The notes below the pieces were generated by a model. The model made no database searches and had not been told where the DNA came from. It saw only the letters and a list, made by a program, of their open reading frames with translations. DNA of 42,073 nucleotides from the NCBI RefSeq assembly GCF_030611305.1, contig NZ_JAUWQB010000026.1:1-42073 (forward strand), given 5' to 3'. Source of the DNA: Desulfobacula sp. Lineage in GTDB: Bacteria; Desulfobacterota; Desulfobacteria; Desulfobacterales; Desulfobacteraceae. The position numbers and the translations under genes were made by a program. Each line of letters begins with the position of its first letter. Position 1 is the stretch's first letter. This document shows positions 1-9,104 of the stretch, piece after piece.

Positions 1-34
1 GGTACTTTTTGCAAAAGCATATTAAGCATAGCTC

Positions 35-2188
35 ATGATCAGGATTACCGACATACTTGATAAAATTTATGAGTATAATCCCGGAGGCGATTCGGATATT
101 ATAGACCGGGCCTATATTTACTCGGCAAGGGTTCATGAAGGCCAGGTCCGGCTTTCCGGGGAACCCTATCTGTCCCATCCTCTTGAGGTGGCCGATATTT
201 TGGCCGATATGCGGCTGGATGTTGAGAGCATTGCTTCAGCCCTCCTGCATGATGTCATTGAAGACACCCCGGCAACCAGAGAAGATATTGAGAAGATGTT
301 CGGACCCGATGTTGCCCATATTGTTTCCGGTGTAACAAAACTTTCAGCCCTTCAAACTTCAACCAAAATAGCCCAGCAGGCAGAAAGTTTACGAAAAATG
401 ATTCTTGCCATGGCAGATGATATCCGGGTGGTTTTGATCAAGCTTGCGGACAGAATTCATAATATGAGAACCCTTAAATATCACCAGAGTCCTGAAAAGC
501 AGGCGGCTATTGCCCAGGAAACCCTTGATATTTATGCCCCGATAGCCGCACGCCTGGGGATTTTTTGGATAAAGTATGAACTGGAGGAAAAGGCTTTTTA
601 TTATACTTTAAGGGACGAATATGAACATATTGATACCTTGGTGAACAAAGCCAAGGACGAAAAAGAAGATTACATTAAAGAGGTCAATGAGAAACTTCAT
701 GAAAAAATGAGAGAAATGGGATTGGAAGCTGAAATAAAAGGGAGATACAAGCAGCATTACAGCATTTACCAGAAAATGATTTCCCAAAACCTTGAATTTG
801 ATAAAGTTTATGACATTATAGCCTTTAGAATCATTCTTGATTCGGTTCCTCAGTGTTATGCTGCCCTGGGTGCCATCCATTCCATGTGGAAGCCGATTTA
901 CTATAAAATTAAAGATTATATCGGTAATCCCAAGCCCAATATGTATCAATCCATCCATACCACGGTTGTGGGTCCAAAAGGCGAACGGGTTGAAATTCAG
1001 ATCAGGACCAATGATATGGACCAGATTGCAGAATCCGGGATCGCAGCCCACTGGAGTTATAAAGAAGGCTCAAAGGTTGATAAGAGTGCCGGAGAGCTGT
1101 TTTCCTGGATCAGAAAGCTTGTGGAAAACCAGGAAAATTATAATGATCCGGACGAATTCCTGGAAAATGTCCGTATTGATTTATACCCTGGCGAAATATA
1201 TGTATTCACACCTCTGGGCGACATTAAGACCCTGCCTAAAAAAGCCACGCCTGTAGATTTTGCTTATCTGATACATACGGAAGTCGGTGCAGCGTGTACA
1301 GGAGCAAAGGTCAATGGAAAACTTATGCCGCTCACCCATGAGCTGAAAACCGGCGATGCCATTGAAATTATTACAACCAAAGGCCATAATCCAAGCCCTG
1401 ACTGGCTCAATTCTGTAAAAACCGTAAAAGCCAGGACTAAAATACGCTCCTGGATCAATGCCCGGGAAAAAGAGAGAAGTTATTCTCTGGGGCGTGAGAT
1501 GTGTGAAAAGACATTCAGAAAGAGAAACCAGAATTTTAATGCCCTGGTTAAATCAGGGGAAATCAAAAAGGTTGCCGATACCTATGGGTTTAAAAAGATT
1601 GATGATCTGATCGCCAATGTGGGATTTGGAAAACTTACTCCTTTGCAGATTTTGAATAAAGCCCTGCCGAATCTTGAAAAACAGGAAATTAAAGAAGGAA
1701 ATATTCTTCAGAAACTGGTTGGAAAGCGAAAGAAAAAAGAGAGCACAGGCATCATTGTAAAAGGGCTTAATGATATTCTTGTTAAGTTTTCAAAATGCTG
1801 CAATCCTCTTCCGGGCGACCGTATTATCGGTTACATCACACAGGGCCAGGGGGTAACCATTCACCGGAAAGGGTGCTTAAATATTATGAAATTGAGCAAT
1901 GAGCGCCAGATCGAAGTCCAGTGGAGTGATGATTTTACAGAATCCTATCCTGCCAGTATCAAGGTCAGAACGAATGACAGGTTCGGGCTTCTGGCAGATA
2001 TTGCCTCTGTTATCAGTAAATATAAATCTAATATTTTAAGTGCAAAAACCGAAACCCAGGAAACAGGTGTTGGTCTGTTCTATTTTACCATACTGGTTGA
2101 AAGTTCTGATCAGCTTCGAAAAATTATGTCAGAAATCAGAAAAGTGAAAAAAGTGACCGATGTCAAACGGATCATCCGAAACGATTAA
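35..2188 (+). CDS. rel: Bifunctional (p)ppGpp synthetase/hydrolase, Rel/SpoT family
   Basis: Makes and degrades the stringent-response alarmone (p)ppGpp in the cytoplasm. The 717 residues show the full long-RSH order. The N-terminal HD hydrolase domain has H48, H72-D73 and the LADRIHNMRTL segment at 138-148. The synthetase domain has the GRYKQHYSIYQKM segment and catalytic E320 in EIQIRT. A TGS domain begins near 388, a CC-containing zinc-finger/RIS segment lies near 585-610, and a C-terminal ACT domain starts at about 645. Both hydrolase and synthetase residues are intact, so it should be bifunctional and not a RelA-type monofunctional enzyme. The start MIRITDILDK is the usual one for the family, although no strong Shine-Dalgarno is visible in the 34 bases before it. 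Its last 198 bases recur as a diverged partial copy at 18322-18519. Confidence 0.96.
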   Translation: MIRITDILDKIYEYNPGGDSDIIDRAYIYSARVHEGQVRLSGEPYLSHPLEVADILADMRLDVESIASALLHDVIEDTPATREDIEKMFGPDVAHIVSGVTKLSALQTSTKIAQQAESLRKMILAMADDIRVVLIKLADRIHNMRTLKYHQSPEKQAAIAQETLDIYAPIAARLGIFWIKYELEEKAFYYTLRDEYEHIDTLVNKAKDEKEDYIKEVNEKLHEKMREMGLEAEIKGRYKQHYSIYQKMISQNLEFDKVYDIIAFRIILDSVPQCYAALGAIHSMWKPIYYKIKDYIGNPKPNMYQSIHTTVVGPKGERVEIQIRTNDMDQIAESGIAAHWSYKEGSKVDKSAGELFSWIRKLVENQENYNDPDEFLENVRIDLYPGEIYVFTPLGDIKTLPKKATPVDFAYLIHTEVGAACTGAKVNGKLMPLTHELKTGDAIEIITTKGHNPSPDWLNSVKTVKARTKIRSWINAREKERSYSLGREMCEKTFRKRNQNFNALVKSGEIKKVADTYGFKKIDDLIANVGFGKLTPLQILNKALPNLEKQEIKEGNILQKLVGKRKKKESTGIIVKGLNDILVKFSKCCNPLPGDRIIGYITQGQGVTIHRKGCLNIMKLSNERQIEVQWSDDFTESYPASIKVRTNDRFGLLADIASVISKYKSNILSAKTETQETGVGLFYFTILVESSDQLRKIMSEIRKVKKVTDVKRIIRND

Positions 2189-2207
2189 ATCACAGTACAA
2201 AAATAAA

Positions 2208-2242
2208 GGTTCGGGCTGTCTTATATTTAAACTGCCCGAACC
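2208..2242. terminator. Intergenic hairpin between rel and rpmB (left copy)
   Basis: Stem GGTTCGGGC (2208-2216) with GCCCGAACC (2234-2242), loop of 17. Read on the minus strand it is followed by a T-rich stretch (tttattttt), so it best fits the end of the rpmB transcript; on the plus strand it would end rel with a weaker tail. It is repeated identically at 18539-18573. Confidence 0.65.
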
Positions 2243-2283
2243 AGAATGTTTGTATTATTGAAATAATGTAACAGAGAAGCGGT

Positions 2284-2386
2284 TTAGGACGCTTTGGTTA
2301 CTTTTCCTGCTTTAATACAATTTGTGCAGACATCTATTTTTCTAACGCAATCTTGTTTAATAACGGCCCGAACTCTTTGAAGGTTA
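2284..2386 (-). pseudogene. Truncated rpmB: last 33 codons of ribosomal protein L28
   Basis: Reading down from 2386 the frame gives the C-terminal 33 residues of L28 ([20 protein letters not shown] and on to GKVTKAS) and a TAA stop. It matches the end of the intact rpmB at 18615-18809 with a few substitutions and no internal stop. The N-terminal half, including the CxxC pair, is missing because homology ends at 2386. There is no start codon or ribosome binding site, so it should not be expressed. The substitutions are few and in frame, as if this sequence came from a functional gene in a related genome and was truncated recently. Confidence 0.9.
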
Positions 2387-2575
2387 TACTTTACATGTGA
2401 TAATGATTGTCAATCTTTCATAGGTTCTTCCTCTCTTCTTCTTTTGGAGCTTTCCCGGGGAAGAACCTTTATTACATTTTTCTCACGCCGGAACGGTAAA
2501 ACCTTTTAGGGTCGCTCAGGACCACCAGGGTTTTCACATTAGACTAAAAATATGAACTGCAATAGTGACCAAATA
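2387..2575. other. Left junction region of the inserted block, no gene
   Basis: Unique sequence between the end of the left repeat and the stop of the acyl-CoA ligase gene. It holds an inverted repeat GGTTCTTCC (2423-2431) / GGAAGAACC (2459-2467) with a 27-base loop, which may be the operon terminator or an element end. No T-run follows it on the minus strand, which weakens the terminator reading. I see no open frame and no inverted copy of it at the right junction. Confidence 0.5.
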
Positions 2576-4858
2576 TTATTCTGGATTGATAATCATTAAG
2601 GCATCTCCCACCATTATGCCATTTCCTTCCTCTAGGATAAACAACGGATTAATGTCCAGTTCGACGAGATGACGTCCTAAAAGCGAGCCTAAATTTGATA
2701 TGGTAACGATGGCATTAACTGCTGCGTCAATGTCACGTACAGCCATTCCGCGAAAGCCGGAGAAAAGTTTTCTTGTCTTGAGTTCGCATAGCATTTCTAA
2801 CGCTTCTGCTTTATTGACAGGTGCTAATCTCAAACTAGTATCTTTCAATAGTTCAACAAAAATGCCTCCGGCTCCAAAAAGAATAACAGGACCAAATTTA
2901 TCACTGAATCTGAGCCCAACGATGGATTCTATAGCATTTGGCACCATTTCCTCAATAAATATACCGTTGAGTAACGCTTTAGGTGCTGCATTATGTGCGT
3001 TTTCCAGAATTTCGTCGAACGCTTTTCTCAACGCGTCAGGTCCATTTATCCCTATTTTCAATGCACCGATATCGCTTTTATGCAGGATGTCCAGTGAGTT
3101 TATTTTTGCCACTACCGGATAACGAATATGCTCTGCCAATTTAATAGCTTCTCCGGCTGTATTTGCAAGTCCCCCCTTCGGAATTGCAAGGCCCAGTTCA
3201 TGCAACATTTTTTTACTTGCGTATTCAGAAAGCGGATATGCGCCGCTATTATAGTTTGACGGCATTTCGGATATCAACATTGATTTTACCTTTTCGATTT
3301 TCGAAACTCCAATAGCAAGATTATTATAAGAAGAACTCATCTGTACCGGTGTAGTAAAAGCCGTCGGGCCATCATCTTTCATATGAGCTTTATATTCGCA
3401 ATTATGTCTATTCATATTTACAAGCTGCGATAATGCTTTTATAGTCCGAACCCCGTCAAACAAAAGGGGAATCCCATATTTTCTAAGCCCTTCAATCGCT
3501 TCAGACGGAGCTGCCATCCAGGAAACAAGTATTGGCTTTCCACTGGTCTTGCGCGCTTCCTTGACTATTTCAATAATATCTAGTGAAAGCGAAATTGCAT
3601 TCTCTTTATTGCCTCCAAGGAAAAGAACAATTGAATCTGTATCTGGATCGTCAAGAATAATTTTCATGCTTTTCTTTAAAAGGCCCGGAGATGAAATCAG
3701 TTCTGCAGTCAAATCAATGGGATTTTTGTATGACCCGAATTGAGGTATTACATCTTTCAGCTTATTCTGGGTTTCGGTTTTCAGTTCAGGCACTTCCAGG
3801 CCCAGCTCTTCACATCGATCAGCACAAATAATCCCCCCGCCACCGGAAATACTCATAATTGCAACTCGATTACCCTTAGGATTCAAACCCTTGCTTAGCA
3901 CAACTCCAAGGTCAAGCAATTCTTCGATGTGGTTAGCTTCAATTATACCAGCCTTTCTGAAACATGCTGAGTATTCTTCGTCCGAGCCTGCCAGTGCACC
4001 TGTATGTGAAAGCGCTGCTCTTTTACCAGATTGAGAACGTCCAACCTTAAGGCAAATCAGCGGTTTGCCAATTTCTCTGGCTATAATACCAGCTCGAATC
4101 AATTCATCTGGGTTCCTCGATTCCTCTAAATATACGAGTACTCCCTTAACCTCTTTTTTCATGAGTAAATACCGGGCTACCGTAAAAGTATCCAGAGAGA
4201 CTTCATTACCGGTTGTAACCCAATGAGAAAAACCAATTTTTGCTTCCTGAGCTACCCCGAGAATATATGCGGCAATGGCTCCGCTTTGGCTGACCAATGC
4301 GAGATCACCTTTTTGAAGATTTTTTTCTTCCAAGACACTGGAAAATGAAAGCGGAATTGAATCGATCAAGTTTATAAGGCCTAAGCAGTTAGGCCCTAAA
4401 ACAGGCAATCCATTTTTTTGAGACAAATGCTTGATTTTTTCCTGAACATCTTGGCCCTCTTTTCCCAACTCGGCAAATCCAGAACTAAAAATAATCGCTG
4501 ATTTTGCTTTAGCAACCACACAATCTTGAAAAACCGACTCCATGCGGGAAGCCGGTACGATTAATAAAGCGACATCAACCGTTTCCGGGATCTCTTTAAT
4601 ATTGGGGTAGCATCGGATACCATTGATTTCATTATACTTAGGGTTTATAGGATAAATTTGTCCTTTATAATTATTATCAAGTAAAAATTTCAGCGGCCTG
4701 CCGCTTAAGCGAGAAAGATCTCCTGAACACCCGACAATAGCAACCGAGCATGGATTAAAAAGGGGTTCAATGGATATATCTATTGATGGTTCCCGGTCTT
4801 TTATAAAATTTTGGCCATTATCACCTGTAAAATAATGATTTCTTTTATTCTTATTCAA
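2576..4858 (-). CDS. Acyl-CoA synthetase, ADP-forming (acetate--CoA ligase family)
   Basis: Interconverts an acid, CoA and ATP with acyl-CoA, ADP and phosphate in the cytoplasm. This is the fused single-chain form (760 aa): CoA-binding Rossmann domain at about 30-130 (SVAIVGCSGD), two succinyl-CoA-ligase-like domains with the phospho-histidine H285 in ALSHTGALAGSD, then an ATP-grasp domain from about 535 (MLHELGLAIPKG, YPVVAKINS). The start codon is TTG: the upstream in-frame codon is a stop, and GAGAGG lies 8 bases before TTG. It is the last gene of the catabolic operon, 31 bases after the acyl-CoA dehydrogenase. It could activate the imported acid or recover ATP from the final acyl-CoA; the sequence does not decide. 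The acyl substrate is unknown. Confidence 0.9.
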   Translation of the reverse strand: MNKNKRNHYFTGDNGQNFIKDREPSIDISIEPLFNPCSVAIVGCSGDLSRLSGRPLKFLLDNNYKGQIYPINPKYNEINGIRCYPNIKEIPETVDVALLIVPASRMESVFQDCVVAKAKSAIIFSSGFAELGKEGQDVQEKIKHLSQKNGLPVLGPNCLGLINLIDSIPLSFSSVLEEKNLQKGDLALVSQSGAIAAYILGVAQEAKIGFSHWVTTGNEVSLDTFTVARYLLMKKEVKGVLVYLEESRNPDELIRAGIIAREIGKPLICLKVGRSQSGKRAALSHTGALAGSDEEYSACFRKAGIIEANHIEELLDLGVVLSKGLNPKGNRVAIMSISGGGGIICADRCEELGLEVPELKTETQNKLKDVIPQFGSYKNPIDLTAELISSPGLLKKSMKIILDDPDTDSIVLFLGGNKENAISLSLDIIEIVKEARKTSGKPILVSWMAAPSEAIEGLRKYGIPLLFDGVRTIKALSQLVNMNRHNCEYKAHMKDDGPTAFTTPVQMSSSYNNLAIGVSKIEKVKSMLISEMPSNYNSGAYPLSEYASKKMLHELGLAIPKGGLANTAGEAIKLAEHIRYPVVAKINSLDILHKSDIGALKIGINGPDALRKAFDEILENAHNAAPKALLNGIFIEEMVPNAIESIVGLRFSDKFGPVILFGAGGIFVELLKDTSLRLAPVNKAEALEMLCELKTRKLFSGFRGMAVRDIDAAVNAIVTISNLGSLLGRHLVELDINPLFILEEGNGIMVGDALMIINPE

Positions 4859-4889
4859 AGCATTTACCTCTCACACACAGTCTAAAAAT

Positions 4890-6053
4890 TTAACGGTTAG
4901 CCTTACGGTAGCCAAGCTGATCCATAGCGATAATCATCTTACAAATATTCGCAGAGCCTTCAACGATAATATAGGTTGGAATATCACGATAGTACCGGGC
5001 AATAGGAAATTCCGTGGAATATCCATAAGCGCCGAGAATCCGCATCGCATAGTTTGCACATTTCATTGCTGTTTCTCCGGCAAAATATTTAGCCTGAGCT
5101 GTTTCAAGTCCGTTTTTTGTATTGCCCTGATCTTTTTGCCATGCTGCCTTATAGACCAGTAATCTGGCAGCTTCGATCTCAGTGGACATTTGAGCAATGA
5201 GATCCTGATTCATTTGAAACTGCCCAATCTGTTTACCAAACTGCTTGCGGGAGTTGCAATATTTAATAGATTCGTCCAGACAAACTTGGGCGCACCCCAC
5301 AGCGCCAGCGGCGGCAGATATTCGCGTATTGTTTAAGGAACTGAAAACAATTTTAGCACCATCACCGGGTTCCCCCAGGATATTTTCCTTAGGGACCTTT
5401 GTATTGTTTAAAAATATTTCACCTGTTGGTGAGGAGTGGGAGCCAAGTTTTTCCAATTCACTGGTGGTTATACCATTGAAATTTTTCATTTCTACTATGA
5501 ATGCCGACAGCCCCTTGTTTCCCTTGGATTTGTCGGTGTAGGCGTACATTACAATAACATCGGCCACATGCGCATTTGAAATCCAGGTCTTGGAACCGTT
5601 TAGCAACCAATGGTCACCACAGTCTTCAGCTGTAGTTGTTATAGACATAACGTCAGAGCCAGTATCAGGTTCAGTGATGGCAAATCCACCCATATATTCG
5701 GCACTGCACAGTTTTGGTACATATTTCTTTTTTACCTCCTCAGTGCCATACATACAGATTGGGTGGGCGCACCCTAGCCCCAGCAGGTTGTATTGTACGC
5801 GAAGAGAACTGGAGGCCCTGGCGATTTCCTCAGTAATTATAACTGACGCCATAAAGCCCATGTCTTCACCACCGTATTCTTCGGGTATTGTGGCGCCGAA
5901 AAACCCGAGTTCACCCATAGGTTTTATCACTTCTTTTATGGGTAAATAGTTAGACGAATCCCACTCATTAGCAAAAGGGGCTATCTTTTTTTGCGCAAAT
6001 TCCCGGACGGCTTTTTCAAGCATTTTTTGTTCTTTTGTTAATTCAAATTCCAT
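4890..6053 (-). CDS. Acyl-CoA dehydrogenase
   Basis: FAD enzyme that introduces the alpha-beta double bond in an acyl-CoA, passing electrons to ETF. The 387 residues have the usual three parts: N-terminal helices, the beta-domain signature FAITEPDTGSD near 148 with WISNA near 176, and the C-terminal helical domain. The catalytic base is probably E365 in VEGSANICKMIIA, in the place of the YEGT glutamate of short-chain enzymes. SANICKM in place of the common SEIQRL is closer to the short-chain, branched-chain or glutaryl type than to long-chain enzymes. AGGAGAA precedes the ATG. It sits between uspA and the ADP-forming ligase and supplies the first oxidation step of the beta-oxidation set in this operon. 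No etfAB lies in the window. Confidence 0.93.
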   Translation of the reverse strand: MEFELTKEQKMLEKAVREFAQKKIAPFANEWDSSNYLPIKEVIKPMGELGFFGATIPEEYGGEDMGFMASVIITEEIARASSSLRVQYNLLGLGCAHPICMYGTEEVKKKYVPKLCSAEYMGGFAITEPDTGSDVMSITTTAEDCGDHWLLNGSKTWISNAHVADVIVMYAYTDKSKGNKGLSAFIVEMKNFNGITTSELEKLGSHSSPTGEIFLNNTKVPKENILGEPGDGAKIVFSSLNNTRISAAAGAVGCAQVCLDESIKYCNSRKQFGKQIGQFQMNQDLIAQMSTEIEAARLLVYKAAWQKDQGNTKNGLETAQAKYFAGETAMKCANYAMRILGAYGYSTEFPIARYYRDIPTYIIVEGSANICKMIIAMDQLGYRKANR

Positions 6054-6113
6054 TTTAAATATTCTCCTTTTTTGATAAAATATTAATATATAGTTAAATA
6101 AGTATATTTTACG

Positions 6114-6656
6114 TCATGGGTCTGGTACATATTCTTTGCCTGAAATAGGTATAACTAAGATTGGTATTTCAGACTTGCGTAGTACGTATCGAATCGTGTC
6201 ACTAATAAATAATTTCTCAAGGCCTGTTTGGGCGTGAGATCCCATAACGATCAGATCACAGCCATGAGTATCCGCTTCCTTTAATATAACTTCTGTAATA
6301 TTTTTGCCTTCTGCGATTATTTCTATTACCTGTAGTTTATTAAGCTTGGATTCTGGCTCTAATGATTCTTCTTTACAGGAAATACCTAATTGCGGTTGAT
6401 CAACAACCTGTTGTTTCTTGCCGATAAGTACATCCCTTGCTTTTTGATTATGTTTGGATCTTATGGTTTTTAACTTTTTTTCATTTAGTGCGCTGATTAA
6501 TAACCTTTCGGAAGCAGAACTCAACTTACGCATTACATGTAGAAGATAAATTCGGGCTTCGTATTTTTCGGCCAGGCTCAATGAAAAATCAAAAGCAATT
6601 TGTGAATTTTTGGAAAGGTCGGTTGCAAAAAGAATTTTTTTGATTTCAGGAGTCAT
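6114..6656 (-). CDS. Universal stress protein, UspA family
   Basis: Single-domain Usp of 180 aa with the alpha/beta fold signature IKKILFATDLSKNSQIAFDFS at the start and CDLIVMGSHAQTG near 132-145. The usual ATP-loop pattern G-x2-G-x9-G-(S/T) is only partly kept: GSHAQTG is followed after nine residues by DTIRYVL, so the second glycine and serine are lost and ATP binding is doubtful. A central insertion (about 70-105) makes it longer than the common 140-150 aa. It lies inside the catabolic operon between thiolase and acyl-CoA dehydrogenase and is probably co-transcribed. Its role there is not clear. Confidence 0.85.
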   Translation of the reverse strand: MTPEIKKILFATDLSKNSQIAFDFSLSLAEKYEARIYLLHVMRKLSSASERLLISALNEKKLKTIRSKHNQKARDVLIGKKQQVVDQPQLGISCKEESLEPESKLNKLQVIEIIAEGKNITEVILKEADTHGCDLIVMGSHAQTGLEKLFISDTIRYVLRKSEIPILVIPISGKEYVPDP

Positions 6657-6703
6657 GTTTTCAATTTCCTTAATGATAATTTACGACTTAGATCAAAGCC
6701 GAA

Positions 6704-7969
6704 TTACGTCATCCTGCTGATGATTGCAGCAATGCCATGACCGCCGCCGCCGCATATTGTTTCTAATCCATAAACTCCGTTACGCCTGTATAGTTCATGT
6801 ATCAGACTCACCATTCTCATTGTGCCGGTGGCGGCAATAGGATGCCCCAGGGAAATCCCAGACCCGTTCACATTTACTTTATCTTCCAAAACCTTTCCAT
6901 TGATACCCATCAACTTGGCATCCGCAAGAACCTGGACTGCAAAAGCTTCTTGGATCTCTATGAGATCCATTTGATCAATGGTAAGGTTAGCTATTTTTAA
7001 AGCCTTTGTAACCGAAGACGGAACTGCTGGGTAGGTAAGCGTTGGATCTGCTGCTGCTACTGAAAATGACTCCAGACGGGCAACTGGTTTAATCCCAAGC
7101 TGTCTGGCCTTAGTTTTAGAAATTAAAACAACCGCAGCAGCTCCATCATTTTCTGTTGCCGAATTTCCCGCCGTGCACACTCCGCCATCATATACCGTTT
7201 TTAGTTTTCTGAGTTTTTCTATCGATGTTTCTGCCCGTGGCGGTTCGTCCGTATCAAGAATTATGGTTTCTTTTCTCGAAGGAATCGATACTGGAACGAT
7301 CTCCTCTTTGAACTTTCCCGATTTAATGGCCGCACAGGCTTTTTGATGGCTTCGCAGCGACCAATTATCGGCCGCTTCCCGGGTAATACCTTCCTCTCTT
7401 GCAGCAGCCTCTGCCCAAGACATCATCGAGTTCAACTCACCGAATCTTTCAATAGGCTGTGACATGACGCGGGCTCGTTGTATGCGGTCATAAATAGGCA
7501 TGCCCCAAGTGGACACCGCACCATGACCTCTGGGCATAAATCCCAATTTTTGATCAAATCTTCCACCAGTACCCCATTTTATAAATTCGCCCGGGATATA
7601 GAACTCAGTCTGGCTCATGCTTTCAATACCTCCAGCCACAATCACGTCAGCATAGCCGCATTGAATTTTCATTGCTCCGAAACAAATTGAATCCAGGCCG
7701 GAACAGCACCTTCTATCTATTGTGATACCGGGGATATCCATAGGCCACCCGGCGGCAAGCAGCGCCACGCGTGCTATATTTACGGATTCGCCATTTTGGT
7801 AAGATTGCCCCATAATCACCTCGTCGACATCCTCTGGGCTAACGCCGGCCTTCTTTACTACTTCATCAATAACCAGCGCTCCAAGTTTATATGCCGGGAT
7901 GTCTTTAAATCCACCTAGATAGCTGCCGATCGGTGTACGTACAGAACCGCAAATCATTACTTTTTCCAT
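6704..7969 (-). CDS. Thiolase (acetyl-CoA C-acyltransferase family)
   Basis: Cleaves a 3-oxoacyl-CoA with CoA, or runs in reverse. The 421 residues carry the complete degradative-thiolase set: nucleophile C88 in RRCCSGLDSI, H376 in GHPIAATGT and C406 in CGGGGHGIAAI. The N-terminus VRTPIGSYLGGFKD is typical. It is somewhat longer than the common 390-395 aa, with extra residues around 125-160 (a W/F/G-rich stretch IKWGTGGRFDQKLGF), which may reshape the substrate pocket. GGAGGT precedes ATG. It belongs to the catabolic operon and would provide the last step of beta-oxidation. The specific substrate cannot be read from the sequence. Confidence 0.93.
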   Translation of the reverse strand: MEKVMICGSVRTPIGSYLGGFKDIPAYKLGALVIDEVVKKAGVSPEDVDEVIMGQSYQNGESVNIARVALLAAGWPMDIPGITIDRRCCSGLDSICFGAMKIQCGYADVIVAGGIESMSQTEFYIPGEFIKWGTGGRFDQKLGFMPRGHGAVSTWGMPIYDRIQRARVMSQPIERFGELNSMMSWAEAAAREEGITREAADNWSLRSHQKACAAIKSGKFKEEIVPVSIPSRKETIILDTDEPPRAETSIEKLRKLKTVYDGGVCTAGNSATENDGAAAVVLISKTKARQLGIKPVARLESFSVAAADPTLTYPAVPSSVTKALKIANLTIDQMDLIEIQEAFAVQVLADAKLMGINGKVLEDKVNVNGSGISLGHPIAATGTMRMVSLIHELYRRNGVYGLETICGGGGHGIAAIISRMT

Positions 7970-8013
7970 AACACCTCCAATTTTAATTAGTCTTTTATTC
8001 TTCTAAAATGTTC

Positions 8014-9038
8014 TTAATTTTTTCCCTCAAGGATTTGGTTGAATTTTTCTAAGTTAGCAAATACATTTACAGTTTTATTTTGTTCAGCCTCTTTTACTAG
8101 TTCAACCACTTTATCATTAAAAGGAGTGTCGATACCGAGCATATCGCCCTTAGAGGCAATCATTCCATTAATGGCTTCAATTTCAGTTTTTCTCTTCAAA
8201 TGCAGGTCATAAAGCATACTGGCAATAACCTTCCGGTACCCCTTGTAACAATTAATTATTAATGGCTTTACGCGCTCAAGGTCAGATTCACTGTCAGCAA
8301 GTTCAAAATCCTCAAAATTTGTGCCATCAACAGTTAGCAGTTTATACCCTGGGCATGCGCAATTTTTAGCACCTCATTTTTTATAAATGCCGCACACACT
8401 ATTGCTTTCTCATTATTTAAAACATCGCCGTAGGTACAACCCAGGGCTGCTGACATGCCACTCATTGCGGAGTTAAAGGACAATTTAGTCCATCTGACCC
8501 TCATCAAATTCTCAGAAATCAGACATTCTCCGGCTAAATCCAAAATCTTTTTAACTCTATAGAGTCTGGGAGTTATACCGCCATCAATTTCGCCAATTTC
8601 ATAGATTAATTGATCCTTTTCGGTGGTCATCTCGGTAACCCCGGGTTCCACTAAACTGGCCCCCCAATATACAAAGCCGCCGATGACTCTTTCTTTTCCA
8701 ACAAACCGAGAGACAAGCTCTTCTGGCAACCCATTCTGGAGGGTACAAACAATGCTTTTATCGTTTAAATGTGGGAGTATAGCGGGCAGATAAACTTCGT
8801 TGTTGGTACTCTTTGCCAAATAAAAGACGATGTCAAAAGTTCCTTCAATTTCATTTAAAAGGCATGCTTTTACATCGGCATTTAGCTGCATTTTTCCTGT
8901 AATCGTGGCACCCTTCGCATTTAAGGCTTTAACATGGGATTCATAGCCGTCAATCAGTACAATTTCCTGCCCTGACTTACTAATCATCCCTCCAAGTGCC
9001 GTACCTAAAGACCCCACACCCAGCAGTGCTATGCGCAT
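8014..9038 (-). pseudogene. Ketopantoate reductase (PanE/ApbA) family protein, broken by a one-base frameshift
   Basis: Two pieces of one gene. From 9038 the first 234 codons give a Rossmann fold (GVGSLGTALGG at the start) and the central WTKLSFNSAMSGMSAALG segment with the conserved lysine, then stop at 8334 after HAQGINC. In another frame the protein continues at once as LLTVDGTNFEDFELADSESD and runs through ASMLYDLHLKRKTEIEAINGMI, the usual PanE C-terminal motif, to 8014. One added base in the AAA run at about 8337-8339 would rejoin the frames into about 341 aa, a normal family length. So this is either a recent inactivation or a base-calling error. In operon context it is more likely a 2-oxoacid/3-hydroxyacid reductase of the catabolic route than a pantothenate enzyme. 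Confidence 0.82.
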
Positions 9039-9104
9039 TTGTGTAACCCCTCTGATTTTATTGGTTCGATCCGATTACTACCAGCAAATCTAATCCTGGA
9101 TTAA

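Larger units (their letters stand above)
1991..2386. repeat. Left copy of 396-bp direct repeat (rel end, terminator, rpmB end)
   Basis: Aligns without a gap to 18322-18717 (constant offset 16331). By hand count 42 of 396 positions differ, about 89% identity. This copy contains the true 3' end of rel, the intergenic hairpin and a truncated rpmB tail on the opposite strand. Homology stops abruptly at both ends. The divergence is uneven: 31 of 198 in the rel part, 2 of 95 in the intergenic part and 9 of 103 in the rpmB part. Confidence 0.95.

Noticed and set aside
2423-2467. Inverted repeat as an insertion-sequence end
   Set aside because: No matching inverted copy, target duplication or transposase was found; kept only as a possible terminator.
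8334-9038. Stand-alone 234-residue ketopantoate reductase (panE)
   Set aside because: It lacks the conserved C-terminal domain, which is present directly downstream in another frame, and the neighbourhood is catabolic and not pantothenate biosynthesis.
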